Source: Adineta vaga (lineage: Eukaryota > Rotifera). From it: 64,000 bases of DNA. This document shows positions 27,184 through 38,813 of the stretch, in pieces. The stretch is taken from the NCBI GenBank assembly GCA_021613535.1, contig CP075495.1, positions 11,098,001 to 11,162,000 of the forward strand. The letters are read 5' to 3'. The notes below the pieces were generated by a model, which saw only the letters and a program-made list of their open reading frames with translations, did not search any database and was not told the origin of the DNA. The position numbers and the translations under genes were made by a program. Every line of letters begins with the position of its first letter. Positions within the stretch are counted from its first letter, which is position 1.

Positions 27184-28357
27184 TTATTTTGAAAATTCAT
27201 AATGTCCATTTTTTCGTATATTTCCTTCTGTTATTGTAAATGAATCAATATGCCAATGACTACCAGCCACTGCTATTTTCATTTCTTCATTTTCTTTTGA
27301 TGGAGTGTTATTAAAAGTTGTTGTAATAGTATAAATTGGTGATGGAGTTGTTGGACGACTGATTGTTTGTGCATGCTCATCACCATTTTTTGGAACTGAA
27401 TATAATTTATTTGTTTCTCCACCAACAAGTATTGTATCATCGTCGTCAGCAGAACATAATGCTAGAGAATAAATGGGTGTAGGAACTGAATTATAGACAA
27501 GTAAAGGTTTTTGTTTGCTTGAAGAACCTAACATAGCTAGATGCCAAAGTGTTAATGGACATTCACCACCAATAACTAATCGATCAGTAGCCATATCGAA
27601 TGCACAACAACTAATCCATTTATTTGTTTCAATCGTATGAATTGGTTGATGAGACGAAGATGATAAATCCCATATTTTACATGTACCTATAACAAATCAA
27701 TTGTATTTGTTTATCTACCTATATATATATATATATCTCATAAAAGTATATACCATCTTCTGAACAAGAAGCAATACGTTTGCCATCATTTGCAAATGCA
27801 ATGTTATGTATTGTTCCTTGATGAGCAGCATCAATCGTTGTAACTAATGTTTGTCGTTCAATATTTAATATTCGTAATGTTCCGGTACTTGAACCAACAA
27901 TAATTTCATCAAATTTTTGTTGTTGTTGTTTTTTTGATGGTGCTTGCACGCATACAAATGTCTCATTAGGTCCACGTGCTAAATCAAATGAAAATGTATC
28001 GGATGGTAAGGATGTTAATTTTTTATTTGACATTATATCCGACCAACGATAACCTTGTACAAGTCCATTCTGATTACTACCATTGACAACAATTAACATT
28101 CCAGTTGCAGATGATGCAAGTGAAATACTATTGTTGGCATTATTCATCGATTGTGTTTGAGATGTATTAGATACATTTGTTAGAAAAATTGGTTTCATTG
28201 ATATTTGTGGAGAGGAATGAAATAATCCTAAACGGCCTTGATCATCTGCAGCAATTAAACGTATATTATCAGGCGAATATACAGCTGACATAATACAAGT
28301 ATTAATTCGATCAATACTTGTATTATATGAATCAAGATAGGCTGTTGTTGAACGCAT
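27184..28357 (-). CDS. THOC6: THO complex subunit 6, WD40 protein
   Basis: WD40 beta-propeller subunit of THO/TREX, which couples transcription and splicing to mRNA export in the nucleus. Two exons, 27754-28357 and 27184-27686, joined in phase 1 (DG|TCKIWDL). The start at 28357 follows a T-rich acceptor, so the 5' UTR is probably spliced. Blade-like repeats are seen at CIMSAVYSPDNIRLIAADD, HNIAFANDGKRIASCSEDG-TCKIWDL and KWISCCAFDMATDRLVIGG. The segment GGECPLTLWHL and the C-terminal KIAVAGSHWHIDSFTI match the THOC6 family's last blades. A Ser/Asn-rich insertion (about residues 60-85) and a short polyQ are local features. The intron contains a (TA)n run at 27720-27736. Confidence 0.88.
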
Positions 28358-28459
28358 TATCTAAATTCAAATGTTTATCTACAAAATAGGAAAAACTTAC
28401 ATATATATATCTCTCTTATAATCATTAAAATTATTAAAAATACAATTTGTTTTATAGTA

Positions 28460-29577
28460 TTATTTTACATGTTGACGAATAAATGTAAAAAAATGTCGAT
28501 GGGCATCATTTGTTGCAAATTTACTAGCTATTGTTCCATGTGTTGTCATTCCACCAATGATATGGTATTCAACGGGATAATTATATTGACGAAATCGTTG
28601 AACAAAACGTCGTGCATCAACTTCTAAGCCCATATCAAATCGAGCAGACATGACAAGAAATGGTGGTAGGTTTTCATCTTCTTTTATATATTCAATTGGA
28701 CTATATTCAAGTATAGTTTTTCCTTCAGAATACAATAAATTGCTTGAATACAAGGCACGAAATACTAGGTTACGAAAATTATATTTTGAATCATGAGTCG
28801 GATGTGTTAATGTATAGATTCCACTCATAGCTATGACTCCACGAATAGTTTCCAATGATAAATTATGACGTTGAAAATGAGAGTTATCAAGAACTAATAA
28901 ACTAATTAAATGCGCACCAGCGGAATGACCAGATAGAAAGATTTGTTCAGGATCAGCTTGTGGATAATGCTCATGAATATGATCACGAATATAGATCAAT
29001 GCATAACATAAATCATCGACCATCTAAATCAAAAACAAATAAGAAAAGAAAATCTCTCTTCTTAACTTACATGATCAACATTCACTGGTGTTCGTACTTT
29101 ATAGAAGAAATTATAAGCATAAATAATTATCATAAAAGCAATATAGCCTGTAAATAATTGCCAGGAAAGCAATGCTAATGATATAATCATTAGAATCAAA
29201 CCAAATATCAGTGCCCATATCGAAAATGAAATAAGAGAAACACGTGCCAAACGATATGAAACGACAACACCAACAAAGCCTTGTTGAGCACAAGTTCGAC
29301 CAACACTTGGACCACCACGCCATTCATTCGTTCGACTACCACGAACCCAACCACCACCATGTACATGAACAATAATTGGAACTTTCTTTTGAGAAGTTTC
29401 ATCATTTGTCGATGATAATAAACTTTCTGGTGATGATGATGATGGAAGAAATATATCTAATTTATGATTGACATGTGCATCTGAACCAGAAAAATAAGCA
29501 ATATTACGAACGATTAAAGATGGATCATATTGTGATGTAAGATGTAACAGTCGAGCAAGATAAGATAGAGTTGACAT
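28460..29577 (-). CDS. Alpha/beta hydrolase (kynurenine formamidase/ICME-like esterase) with membrane hairpin insertion
   Basis: Two exons, 29071-29577 and 28460-29023 (phase 0), give 356 residues. The fold is marked by the oxyanion-hole motif HVHGGGWVRG, the nucleophile elbow FLSGHSAGAHL, the acid in VMSARFD and the catalytic His in MTTHGTIA. This matches the BD-FAE/arylformamidase and isoprenylcysteine methylesterase group of small-molecule esterases. After strand VGVVVSYRLA an uninterrupted block of about 50 hydrophobic residues, long enough for two membrane spans, precedes RTPVNVDHMVDDL. The frame through it is open and lacks good splice signals, so it is probably translated. The enzyme would then be membrane-anchored. 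Substrate unknown. Co-oriented between THOC6 and SAC1. Confidence 0.87.
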
Positions 29578-29859
29578 CTAAAATTCTAAAATACATAGCT
29601 GGTATTATTTGTATAGCCAATTTTGATATAAAGAACTACTACACTCAAGATTTATTGTTTGTGAATAGTAATCAAAAACTGAAATCTTAGAAGATATTCG
29701 GCATACATCGTTTTTTTCTCTCTTGAAATTAGCATAAAAAGAAAAACGAACATGAATATAAATATCAAAATTGAATAAACGTTGATTGAGACAAAAAAAT
29801 AAATAAAATAAATCGATTATGTATTAATTTGTTCATTGAATACATATGTTGAAACTAGA

Positions 29860-32517
29860 TTAATCCTTTTTAACTTTCGAATGGAGTTTTGGTGTATCAA
29901 CTAAACCTTGTCCCCAAGCAATTGTTATTCCTAATGTTGTTAATGTTGTTGCACTCCAAAAAAGAACATAACCCATTTGTTCACGAAATGTTGAAGCAGG
30001 TATTAATAAATTAATAATACACATTGAAAATGCCAATAATATTGTTATTGGTAAAGCTAAAAGTTTCTTACTAATATCTTTACTAACTGGACATGATTCT
30101 GGTGTAAGACCTTCATTGGACGAAACATGATAATTACCCAAAAAGAGATCAATACCATCCTAACAATGTCGAACTTATTTTTTCAAACAAAACAAAAACG
30201 AAAAATTCATTTTACTTGTCGAAAACCATCATAGAAATTATTTAATACATAACGCATAAATGAATTATAACCATCTTGAAGTAAACCCATAGTTGAACGT
30301 TGACCCGTTCTAAAGATATCAACAAGAAGATCTTTAGACATCTATATTTTCTATTTAATTAACCTAGTATAATCTGTTTTTAATGCACCGGTTCCAGCAT
30401 ATTGAAGACTAATAACATCAGCATTGTCTGCCCAAACTAAACAAAATAATATTGATTAGATAAAAAGAAAACAATCTTATTAAATAACTCTTCATTTACT
30501 ATTTTTAAATATATGACTCAATTCTTTATATGAATCAATTGTTTCTCGATATTTAATAATATTATAATGTTGTAATTGTTTTTCGAGAATTCTTTTAGCA
30601 AATAAACTTTGAACAACATTAGTTCGATCAAGACAATCAACACAATTCGTACGAAATACACCGGTTTGTTGACTTTGTAATGCGCCATCATTTGTTGCAG
30701 CGAAATATCTAATAGATCAAGCAATTAAAAAGAAAATTTATTCATCAAATTACCCATAATCATCTTGATCAGCTATGGTACGAGCTAAAAGAATTGTTAA
30801 ACGATCATAACGCATACCGGCACATTCTTTATGAAAATCGAAATCTTCAAATCTAAGAAGAAAAAAAATGATGAAATAGTAAAAGAAATTCAATTTTTCT
30901 TTTACTTGAGAATAACATTTTCACTTCCTTCATATAATTCACGATATTTTGAATTTAATTTGCCTTCAGCTCCATGATGATTGGTCTAAATAATGTCACA
31001 AATATTTTTCATGAGAATACCAACCGAAATCAACATACAAGACTAATCAGGAATTGTTTTCCATAGTAATATTCTTGCTCTTCAAAATGTTGGCGAAATG
31101 CAGACACCTTTAGTTGCAAAATAATTTTTGTAGTTTACAAATTACAAAATCTCTTTCTTACATGATTACTACTTGGAATAACTGATACTCTTGGTTTATA
31201 TCGAAGATTTGGAAATTGCTTCCAATAACAAGGTACTGAACCACGGATCTACAGAAAAACAATGAGATCATCAATGAATTTAACATGAACATTGAAGAAT
31301 CGCATTTCACTGACAAAAGAGATATTAGAAACTATATCATTGAGAATGCGACTAGTTTTGAAGTATCTACAAATCGTTGAGACTCTTTTTTAAATTGATA
31401 ATTACTTGCACATAAGAACAGGACACATCATTTAGTTGAAGAATTTGTTCAGTTTCTACATAATTGGCTACTCGACCATTATCATCGATACCTCGAATAA
31501 ATAATCTAAATCAAAATCAGCTCTTTTTTCTTCCATTGAATTCAATATGATAATTATACCTTGTACCCGCTCGATGAGTGCTTCTTCGTGATATAACAGC
31601 ATACGTAAATGAATTACCATTAATACTCAATTTATGAATTGCTGCAACTATGATTTCACAAACAAAAATGAAAGATTATCTTTGATTATTTATCTCCTAA
31701 TGACTTACATCCATGAACTAATGGAAGAGTGAATTGAGCCAAAGATTTATTGGATATAAATGAATTAAGTAGATGTCGATTCCAAACAAATCGTTGGTCG
31801 GCACGTTCAATAAATGATTTTGAAAGAAATTCAGATGATGATGTATGAAGACGTTGAAGTGTATGTGTTAGATCGTATGAATACGAAAAATAAAATGCTT
31901 CAGTACGTAAAACAATTTCAATCATAGATAAATATTTATTATTGTATTTTAACTAAAAAAAGAAAGAACATTGGAAATGGGTATATTTATGATAAATTAT
32001 CAACAAACTTGATGTTCATTTAAATGTGACAAATTACGTGCAAATGGTATGATGTCAGTTGTTTGAACTTTATAAATTGCTTGTCCATTGATATCACCGA
32101 CATGTGATTTCGAAGTGATTACAATTAAATATGGACCAGAAATTAAATGAATAATACCAATAATTCCATAGATCAATCGTCGTTCAGCTCCATCAATATT
32201 TGGTAAAGTACCTACGGATAGATACAAAGAGAGAGAGAGAGAAATTCTAAGTAGATAGACGAAAGAAAATCTTTTACTTTGAAGTTGAATATCTTCTGTT
32301 GTTCGATCGATGGCAAGAATATCTTTGACGGTACGGAGAGTTGGTTGAATAATAAAATGATCAGGTAAGATATGACTAGACAAACGAAAAGTAGACGGAA
32401 ATATTTGTAAGATATTATCGAAAGAATTTACAGTGTGAAGTTATCGATCAGATTTTGTTGATGATTGGTCTTTGTATCCTTCCATGACCAAATAGATGAT
32501 TCTTTTTCTACTGACAT
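29860..32517 (-). CDS. SACM1L: Phosphatidylinositol-phosphate phosphatase SAC1
   Basis: ER/Golgi phosphoinositide phosphatase hydrolysing mainly PI4P. The ATG at 32517 gives [12 protein letters not shown]. The N-terminal SAC domain includes [46 protein letters not shown] and [18 protein letters not shown]. The catalytic CX5R signature is [15 protein letters not shown] (about 30620). The C-terminus has two membrane helices ([18 protein letters not shown] and [20 protein letters not shown]) and ends KVKKD, a dilysine-type (KxKxx) COPI retrieval signal matching the known ER-Golgi cycling of the family. At least ten short introns are visible. The intron at about 32213-32280 holds a short GA run. 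All key residues are intact. Confidence 0.95.
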
Positions 32518-33430
32518 TGTGTGTATTTTATTTGAAATAAACTATAAATCAACTAATAATAAGTGTAGACGTGGTTCTGATATAATGTTAGTTAAATAAG
32601 TATGATGATGATGATGATGATAAACAAATGACAGAGAGGAAAGATTCATCAACGAATAGAATGACAACTGAAAACCTCAGTTGATTGTTTAACAATTGAT
32701 TTTCCTTGGAAACTTACGCCATCTTTGGACATTGACAGAACGATACTTGTTAAACGTTCTACATTATAAATTATCACTCAAATATATGAGAAAATGACTT
32801 GGGACATTCTTATATTACTGACGAGTAAAAAGTTTTAAATTATAGTATCTGCCTCTTGCAGAACAATTACTGTAAATTAGATCGACTGTATTCCGTATTC
32901 AACCATTGCAGACGCGATTCATTTATGTAATAGAATGTAAGTAAAACATGTTTTTCTCTTTTTATCAGGTACGTTTTAATACAAGGTTGAAGACAAAAAC
33001 TTTTCGAATGAAAAAAAGTATTCTCATATACAGCTTTTCTTTGCTAAATATGGAGATCATCACTGAAAAAGCTTGATGATGAGATTAAAAGCATGCCTTT
33101 CGTATAAATTTATTCATCTTGTCATCACTAAATATTAGTAGAGAATCAACTAAAGTATGTTCTATTCTTTTTATTGTAATACTTCATTTTAAGAATATTT
33201 GATAGTTAATTCAAGAGAACGCATAATTAATAATTCTGTTATACTATTGTCACTGTTGTTCGATACTTTCAAAAAGATGAACAATTTAAAAGAATAGATA
33301 AGCGATATATTAATTTCATGAAATATTAAAGCTATCTAAAATAGAATACAAGCAAAAAATAGAATGTTTATGACTTAATATTATTCTTGAACCATCATTA
33401 GTAGATCGACTTCAAAGATATTAATAGAAA
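32518..33430. other. Intergenic with (GAT)n repeat
   Basis: AT-rich. A (GAT)n run at about 32602-32620 lies upstream of SAC1. No gene recognised. Confidence 0.5.
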
Positions 33431-33439
33431 AAATGTCAA

Positions 33440-33558
33440 GCTCCATTCGGTCTAATCAAACCTGTCGAAGAAATAAATTCATGTTTGGATATAATACAGA
33501 CATTGAATAGATTTGCTCGTGCATTCATTCAACTAGATAATATATATATTTACAGTAA
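33440..33558 (+). pseudogene. Relic of a Ty3/gypsy-type reverse transcriptase
   Basis: A stop-free stretch of about 40 codons reads APFGL..., then exactly 25 residues, then QLDNIYIYSK. In Ty3/gypsy reverse transcriptases PFGL and the catalytic YLDDI-YSK box are separated by the same distance. The catalytic box here is altered (one Asp replaced by Asn, Tyr replaced by Gln), and no intact frame continues on either side, so any element is dead. It lies directly beyond the 3' end of the GPCR gene at 33577. Confidence 0.42.
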
Positions 33559-33576
33559 AGTAGTTTGTTTTTCTCT

Positions 33577-34602
33577 TTAATGATTTATATGAATTGTTCT
33601 TATACGTAAGCTGGTATCTAGATTTACAATATTATTGATTTGAACTGGAGATATTCGTGGATTTGAATATAATTTCTTAAATAATCGAACAAGTTCTTGT
33701 CTATAAACTCGTGCCGAAAGAATATAAGAGAAGAAACCGGTTGTAAATGAGAGATAGAATGGTAATTTACATACGATAGAAGTATAATAGAAATCAAGTG
33801 AATAACGAAATGATATTGGTAGATTAATCATGAAAAATACGGCACAAAATGGTAGAGTAAGAATCACATGAATACTAACTTGAAGTAAAAGCATACGTGA
33901 AAGTTGCCTTTCTGTTCGATGATAATGTGTTAATCGATTAGAATTCAATGCTACTTGATTAGTGTTATGAATTGTAAGTAAACCGAATGATAACATACAA
34001 ACGGGTGCTAATATTACGTATAAAATCATATCTATGATTAAGAAAACTTGACCAAATAGAAAATCGGATGGTATAGTACATATACGTATACCATCGATTA
34101 TTAAATCAAACGCTATAAAAGCTCCCGAAAATAAAATCGTAAACATGATGATTAGGATAAAAACAGCCCATCGAGCTACTCGTATATTACTGAATCGACG
34201 AATCTTGGCGTGAACTGTGCTTGCTGAAAATCGATCAATCGAAGCGAGTACAATTAGATAAACTGATAAATTTGGACAGAAATTCAATAAATAACTAGTT
34301 AATTTACAAAAAGAAGTTGAGTATAAACTATAATTAAGTTGATATCCATCGGCAAGAAGATTATTTGTGAGTAAAAATGTACAATAAAACAGATTGATAA
34401 TAGCCATACAACAAAAATAAAGTGAACATGCATGACGATTTAAAGATGGTCTTGTTAAAATGATTATATTTAAAATATTACTTGTTATACCAAGAAAAAT
34501 AATGATTGGAACAATGATACGTGTTGCTTGAGTAGAAAATTCTATAATAAAATCTGTTGTCATTTTGTTTTCCATGTTTGATTGTTTATTTTTGAAAATC
34601 AT
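33577..34602 (-). CDS. Rhodopsin-like GPCR, orphan, intronless
   Basis: Single exon, ATG at 34602 to a stop at 33577, 341 residues. A downstream ATG at residue 10 (MENK) could also serve as start. TM1 has GITSNILNIIIL (Asn 1.50), the TM3 end reads LASIDRFSAST (DRF variant), and TM6 is LLLQVSIHVILTLPFCAVFF. TM7 lacks a canonical NPxxY, ending instead in FFSYILSARVYRQELVRLF, which still forms a helix-8-like amphipathic segment. This divergence is typical of lineage-expanded orphan receptors in bdelloid rotifers. Ligand unknown. It is not obviously a recent duplicate of the other two receptors in this window. Confidence 0.87.
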   Translation of the reverse strand: MIFKNKQSNMENKMTTDFIIEFSTQATRIIVPIIIFLGITSNILNIIILTRPSLNRHACSLYFCCMAIINLFYCTFLLTNNLLADGYQLNYSLYSTSFCKLTSYLLNFCPNLSVYLIVLASIDRFSASTVHAKIRRFSNIRVARWAVFILIIMFTILFSGAFIAFDLIIDGIRICTIPSDFLFGQVFLIIDMILYVILAPVCMLSFGLLTIHNTNQVALNSNRLTHYHRTERQLSRMLLLQVSIHVILTLPFCAVFFMINLPISFRYSLDFYYTSIVCKLPFYLSFTTGFFSYILSARVYRQELVRLFKKLYSNPRISPVQINNIVNLDTSLRIRTIHINH

Positions 34603-35928
34603 AAGAATAATGTAGGAGCTGAGTGTTCGAGAAATAGAATCGTTATCAAATGAGAATCCTGTAAATTGTTTATTCAGGTCAAAAGAATAGTAAAGATAAT
34701 TTATAGAATCTTGTCATTTTCTATTTCTGTTGAAAAAAAGAAATAATTAGAGACATATGACTCGCCGTTAATTATGAATAGATACAAAAGAAAACTATAG
34801 AGAGAACCTACCTGGGAAGTTTATACACGAACTAATCATTGATAATTCGCATGTTCGGCTAATAATAGGAGTTTTGTACGTAACCAACTCATATTATAAT
34901 GTTGTCTTGAATTTTTGTCAGTGTCAATGAATAATTATCTCGAACACATTAGACATGTATGAAGTGGATTGTTAATTGAGCCTGAAAACGGATATGTGCC
35001 TGTCATTGTTTTGCCGAGTACAAACACATGATGTTTACTGGATTTATGTAACTTTCGCTAATAAAATACTGTTGTTTCACGATGTGAAATACCTTTTAAT
35101 AGAAATGATAGTTTATCAAGAAATGTCGATTCATATATTTCAAGTTAAAGTTATGTGCATATTCTTATGAATAGGTTTGGATACTCAATATGTTTTCAGC
35201 AAGCTCACTATTGAGTGAGAGGTATTTTTAATGATTGTGAGCATAGATAATTATATAGTTTTTATCTCAGGAACTTTTCTAGATTCTATAATCAAATTAG
35301 TAAATATTAAGCAACTATTTGTTTTCATAAAAATAATTCCTATTCTTCATTTCCTAAATAATCAACACTAGTGAACATTATGCTTTATTCATTAGGAATA
35401 TTCATCGACTATCTCTGCATACAATCTTGAAGTTCATTCTTTACTTCATTTCAAAAATGCATTTATATAGAATTACATTCAATGATGAAGCTATTCAACA
35501 AAACAACTGCGTGCTGAATAACTTTTAACAATTGTGTATTCCTATTACAGGAATTTATGTTTAGCAGCATGTATTCTTCCATGCAATTAGAGAAATGTGC
35601 GTCTTTCAATCAAACATTTTTACTGTATAACTTTGCTAAAAAAGAATCTTAAGGCACGTATGTTCATCAATTGTGGACTAGCATTAAAACGATATTCGTA
35701 AGAACATTGAGTAATACATAAACATGGAAAAAAAATAATCTCTTAGTTAACTAATCACTATTGATCAATAAATTGGTTACTCTAGAAACATCAGTGAAAT
35801 ACAAAATCATACTATGAACCTCAGAATCAAAAACAATTAACTGATATTTATTACATTAATCTGAATAAATCGAATGTTGCACATCATTGATAAAAGCAGT
35901 CGAGAAAATTATCATCATTAATGTATAA
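34603..35928. other. Intergenic, no gene seen
   Basis: About 1.3 kb of AT-rich sequence upstream of the orphan GPCR and downstream of the TKS-like gene. A 64-codon plus-strand frame (34976-35170) has no recognisable features. Confidence 0.55.
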
Positions 35929-37964
35929 TTAAAGCCCATTGAATAGCTTAACAAGATCTTTCACTGTTTTTGGTGTTGATGCTTGATTGTTATTTACATG
36001 CGATGAGGTAGAAGAAATTGTATGAGACTTAACAGGAATATTTTTAGTTTCAATTGATTTCGGTTTTTTGATTACGGTTGAATAAATCACATCTTCTTCA
36101 GTCTTATTATCGTTAATTTTATGAATAACAACAATGGGTATTTTGTCTTTTACTCGTTGTTGTTGTTCTTCGTCGATTGGAAACTGAAGTGAAACATTCG
36201 GTCTCTCACTATCGTTTATTTTAATCTCATCAAGTAAAATTGGTTCCTAGAAAGTTTCAAGTTGACTAGAACTATAGAATATATTTTCAATACTTTTTGT
36301 AAAAAATTTGCAGGAATCCATGTAAGATCAGTATCCTTATTCCTTCGTCTTCCAAACCACCAACCACTTGGATGTTTTTCATGTATTTCAATAAGATCAC
36401 CTCGTTGAAATGATAGACACTCTCCTGTAGTATCTGTAAAATTAGTATGAGCATAATATAAATCCAAATCTGTATGATTCGATAAACAAGCATACAATTC
36501 AACGTCATCATCCTACATGAAAATAGATATAGCAATCTAGCCAAGAAATCAACTTCTTACTATACCCAATCGGAGTCATCGGAATCATTTAATTGTAGTG
36601 TTTTCGTAGTATCAGTTGGTGAATTATCTTTGAACATCATCAGAGAGTTAGTTAGATTTTGTAATATTTTTCTTCAACAATTCATATTTACTAGGAAGTG
36701 TACCAGGTATATGTCGTCCTTGACATGATGATAGATAGAGTGCTGGAAATCGACCAATTTTATCGTTGAATCTACAACAAGTGACTGTTCTATCATCTTT
36801 TCATAGCCAAGTTAATAGCCCTACTTAACTGTCCACCATCCAGTTAATGATCTTTCAATTACTATTACAAAAGAACCTTGTTCTAATGAAAGTTCATCTT
36901 CACCTTTACTTTCATATTGAGTATTAACAATAAATGTTTCATCTACACCGACATAGAGAAGAAAGAATGAAATTGTAATATTTTAACAATTATTACTTGA
37001 TGTGTTCTCAAGAGTTTTTTTTTCTCGAGCACCTCGTTCTAATTCTGATGGTTGTAAATAAGAACCAGGTACAAAACCTGTTTGATCATTATATTGCACA
37101 AACCACCAACCTTAAAAACATCTTATCTATAAATATTCAAAGTCTATTTACATTTTTCACAAACCATTCGAATGTTTTTGCAATACTTGTACAAGATTAT
37201 TTCGTTTTAAAGATATTTCAAGTTTATCTGTAGCAGTGAAATCAGCCAAACATCGATATGTAGCTAATGTTGATGGTTCACTTATAACAACCTGAACTCA
37301 TTTCTAGCGTTTTCTTCTCAGGCGTGACAGATTGAGCTGATTGCTGAATGTCAGCTGATGATGGATGAAAAAATTCTAGTATTGGACGAGAACGTGATAT
37401 GTATTCAGGTAATGAAATTAAAGTCTATGACAATGAAAAGAAAGTAAAGTGCAAACTGGAATAAATAATATTCTACCTGGCAATATTGATCAAGAGCTTG
37501 TTGTCGTTCAAGAGCAATTTGACGGATTTGACTACGGCCAAGAATAATTTTACCTTTAATATTTAAAATATAAAGATTTTCGAATCAATGTCTGATTTAC
37601 CAGGAAGAAATGGAATTTGACGTGATTGATTTGTATTTGCCGATTGTATAGGTGTCTCAGCGAATAAATCTAGTAACTTACACTAAAATATTCAATGAAT
37701 GAATAGTTTCTTTCTACGACAAAAAAATCATTTACTTGTAGATCGAAAAACTGTGCGTATCGCCGATAGATCATAAACTGATTAGAAGGATTGATCCAAG
37801 TCACTTGTATAACATAAACCTCAAAAGCAATCAAACTATTACATCAAAAGATTTCTCTATATATTTACATAATGTTTTGGTCCAGGTTTATACCGTTTTT
37901 CAATATCAATTATTTTAATACTCTCAACATATCCATTCTTATCCGATGACTCTTTATTTGTCAT
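35929..37964 (-). CDS. SH3PXD2: TKS4/TKS5-like PX and SH3 scaffold protein
   Basis: Adaptor that binds phosphoinositides through its PX domain and organises invadopodia or NADPH-oxidase complexes. The ATG at 37964 follows an acceptor, implying a 5' UTR intron. The PX domain contains DIEKRYKPGPKHYVYVIQV, the phosphoinositide-binding IYRRYAQFFDLQ and PFLPGKIILGRSQIR, close to vertebrate TKS. Three SH3 domains follow: ATYRCLADFTATDKLEISL...GWWFVQY; TQYESKGEDELSLEQG...GWWTVKF; and a third with LSFQRGDLIEIHEKHPSGWW. The tail (about 36245-35929) is charged and Ser/Thr-rich without further SH3 domains. Vertebrate TKS4/5 have four or five SH3 domains and p47phox two, so this three-SH3 layout is intermediate. 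Many short introns. Confidence 0.88.
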
Positions 37965-38813
37965 CTAAAATAACAATTTGAAAATCTCAAGAGTTAACCA
38001 TAAAATAATACGTAAATGATAATAAAATGAAATTGTTTTTGTCATAAAACATCGACATATTTTTATCAATTTCAAGTATGTTATTTCTTTTTATATAATA
38101 TGAAACAGAAATATTTACCAACTCATCTCATCATTGATTTATTGACGTTGCTTTCCATATGATTCAGTTTTTTTTATTATTTAATAACGAAATGATATTA
38201 ATGAAGATACTTATAGATTCTATTTAGTTATTCTTTTATTTATCTAATGAGATACACAGATAAGAACGATGCTTTGTTATCTACCAACTTTTCATTGTTT
38301 TTTTTATTTTCAATGTTAAAAATTCTGCTAGTTTCCTTTTTGTGAATGTTCATTTGTAGATCGTGCGTAACACAATAATTATAGCAACAAATCAATCAAT
38401 TTTATATAGTTCATTCAAAATCGTCTATTTTGAAAAGTTCCGTTTCTCTCTGTCTATTAATTTCTCGTTGATGATCGTTAGTGGAGGAGTGAAAATAAGT
38501 GACGTCTATCTAAAAGCTTCTTTCAGTCATTTATATACTCATAAAACCTACCTGATTTCATGTCGTTTGAGTGTTTTTTTTTATTCGAGTCGAGAGAAAA
38601 AAAACGGTCGGCTCAAATACCGAACACAAAAAAGAGCGAAAGAGAGCGCGCAGAACAGATCAAAGTAGAAAGAAAAGAAATCGAACACAGTGCGGACAAG
38701 CCGCATTACACTGAAACGAGAGATTTTGATTGAGGATGAGAAACAGGAACGAAGGGAAGAAAAGACAAAAGAGAAAAAAAGACGAAAAAAAAGAAAAGAA
38801 AATGAAGAAGACT
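37965..38813. other. Intergenic/promoter region
   Basis: Between the TKS-like start and the PDE4 stop. The right half is very purine-rich on the plus strand (38590-38810). No gene recognised; open frames here are low complexity. Confidence 0.5.
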
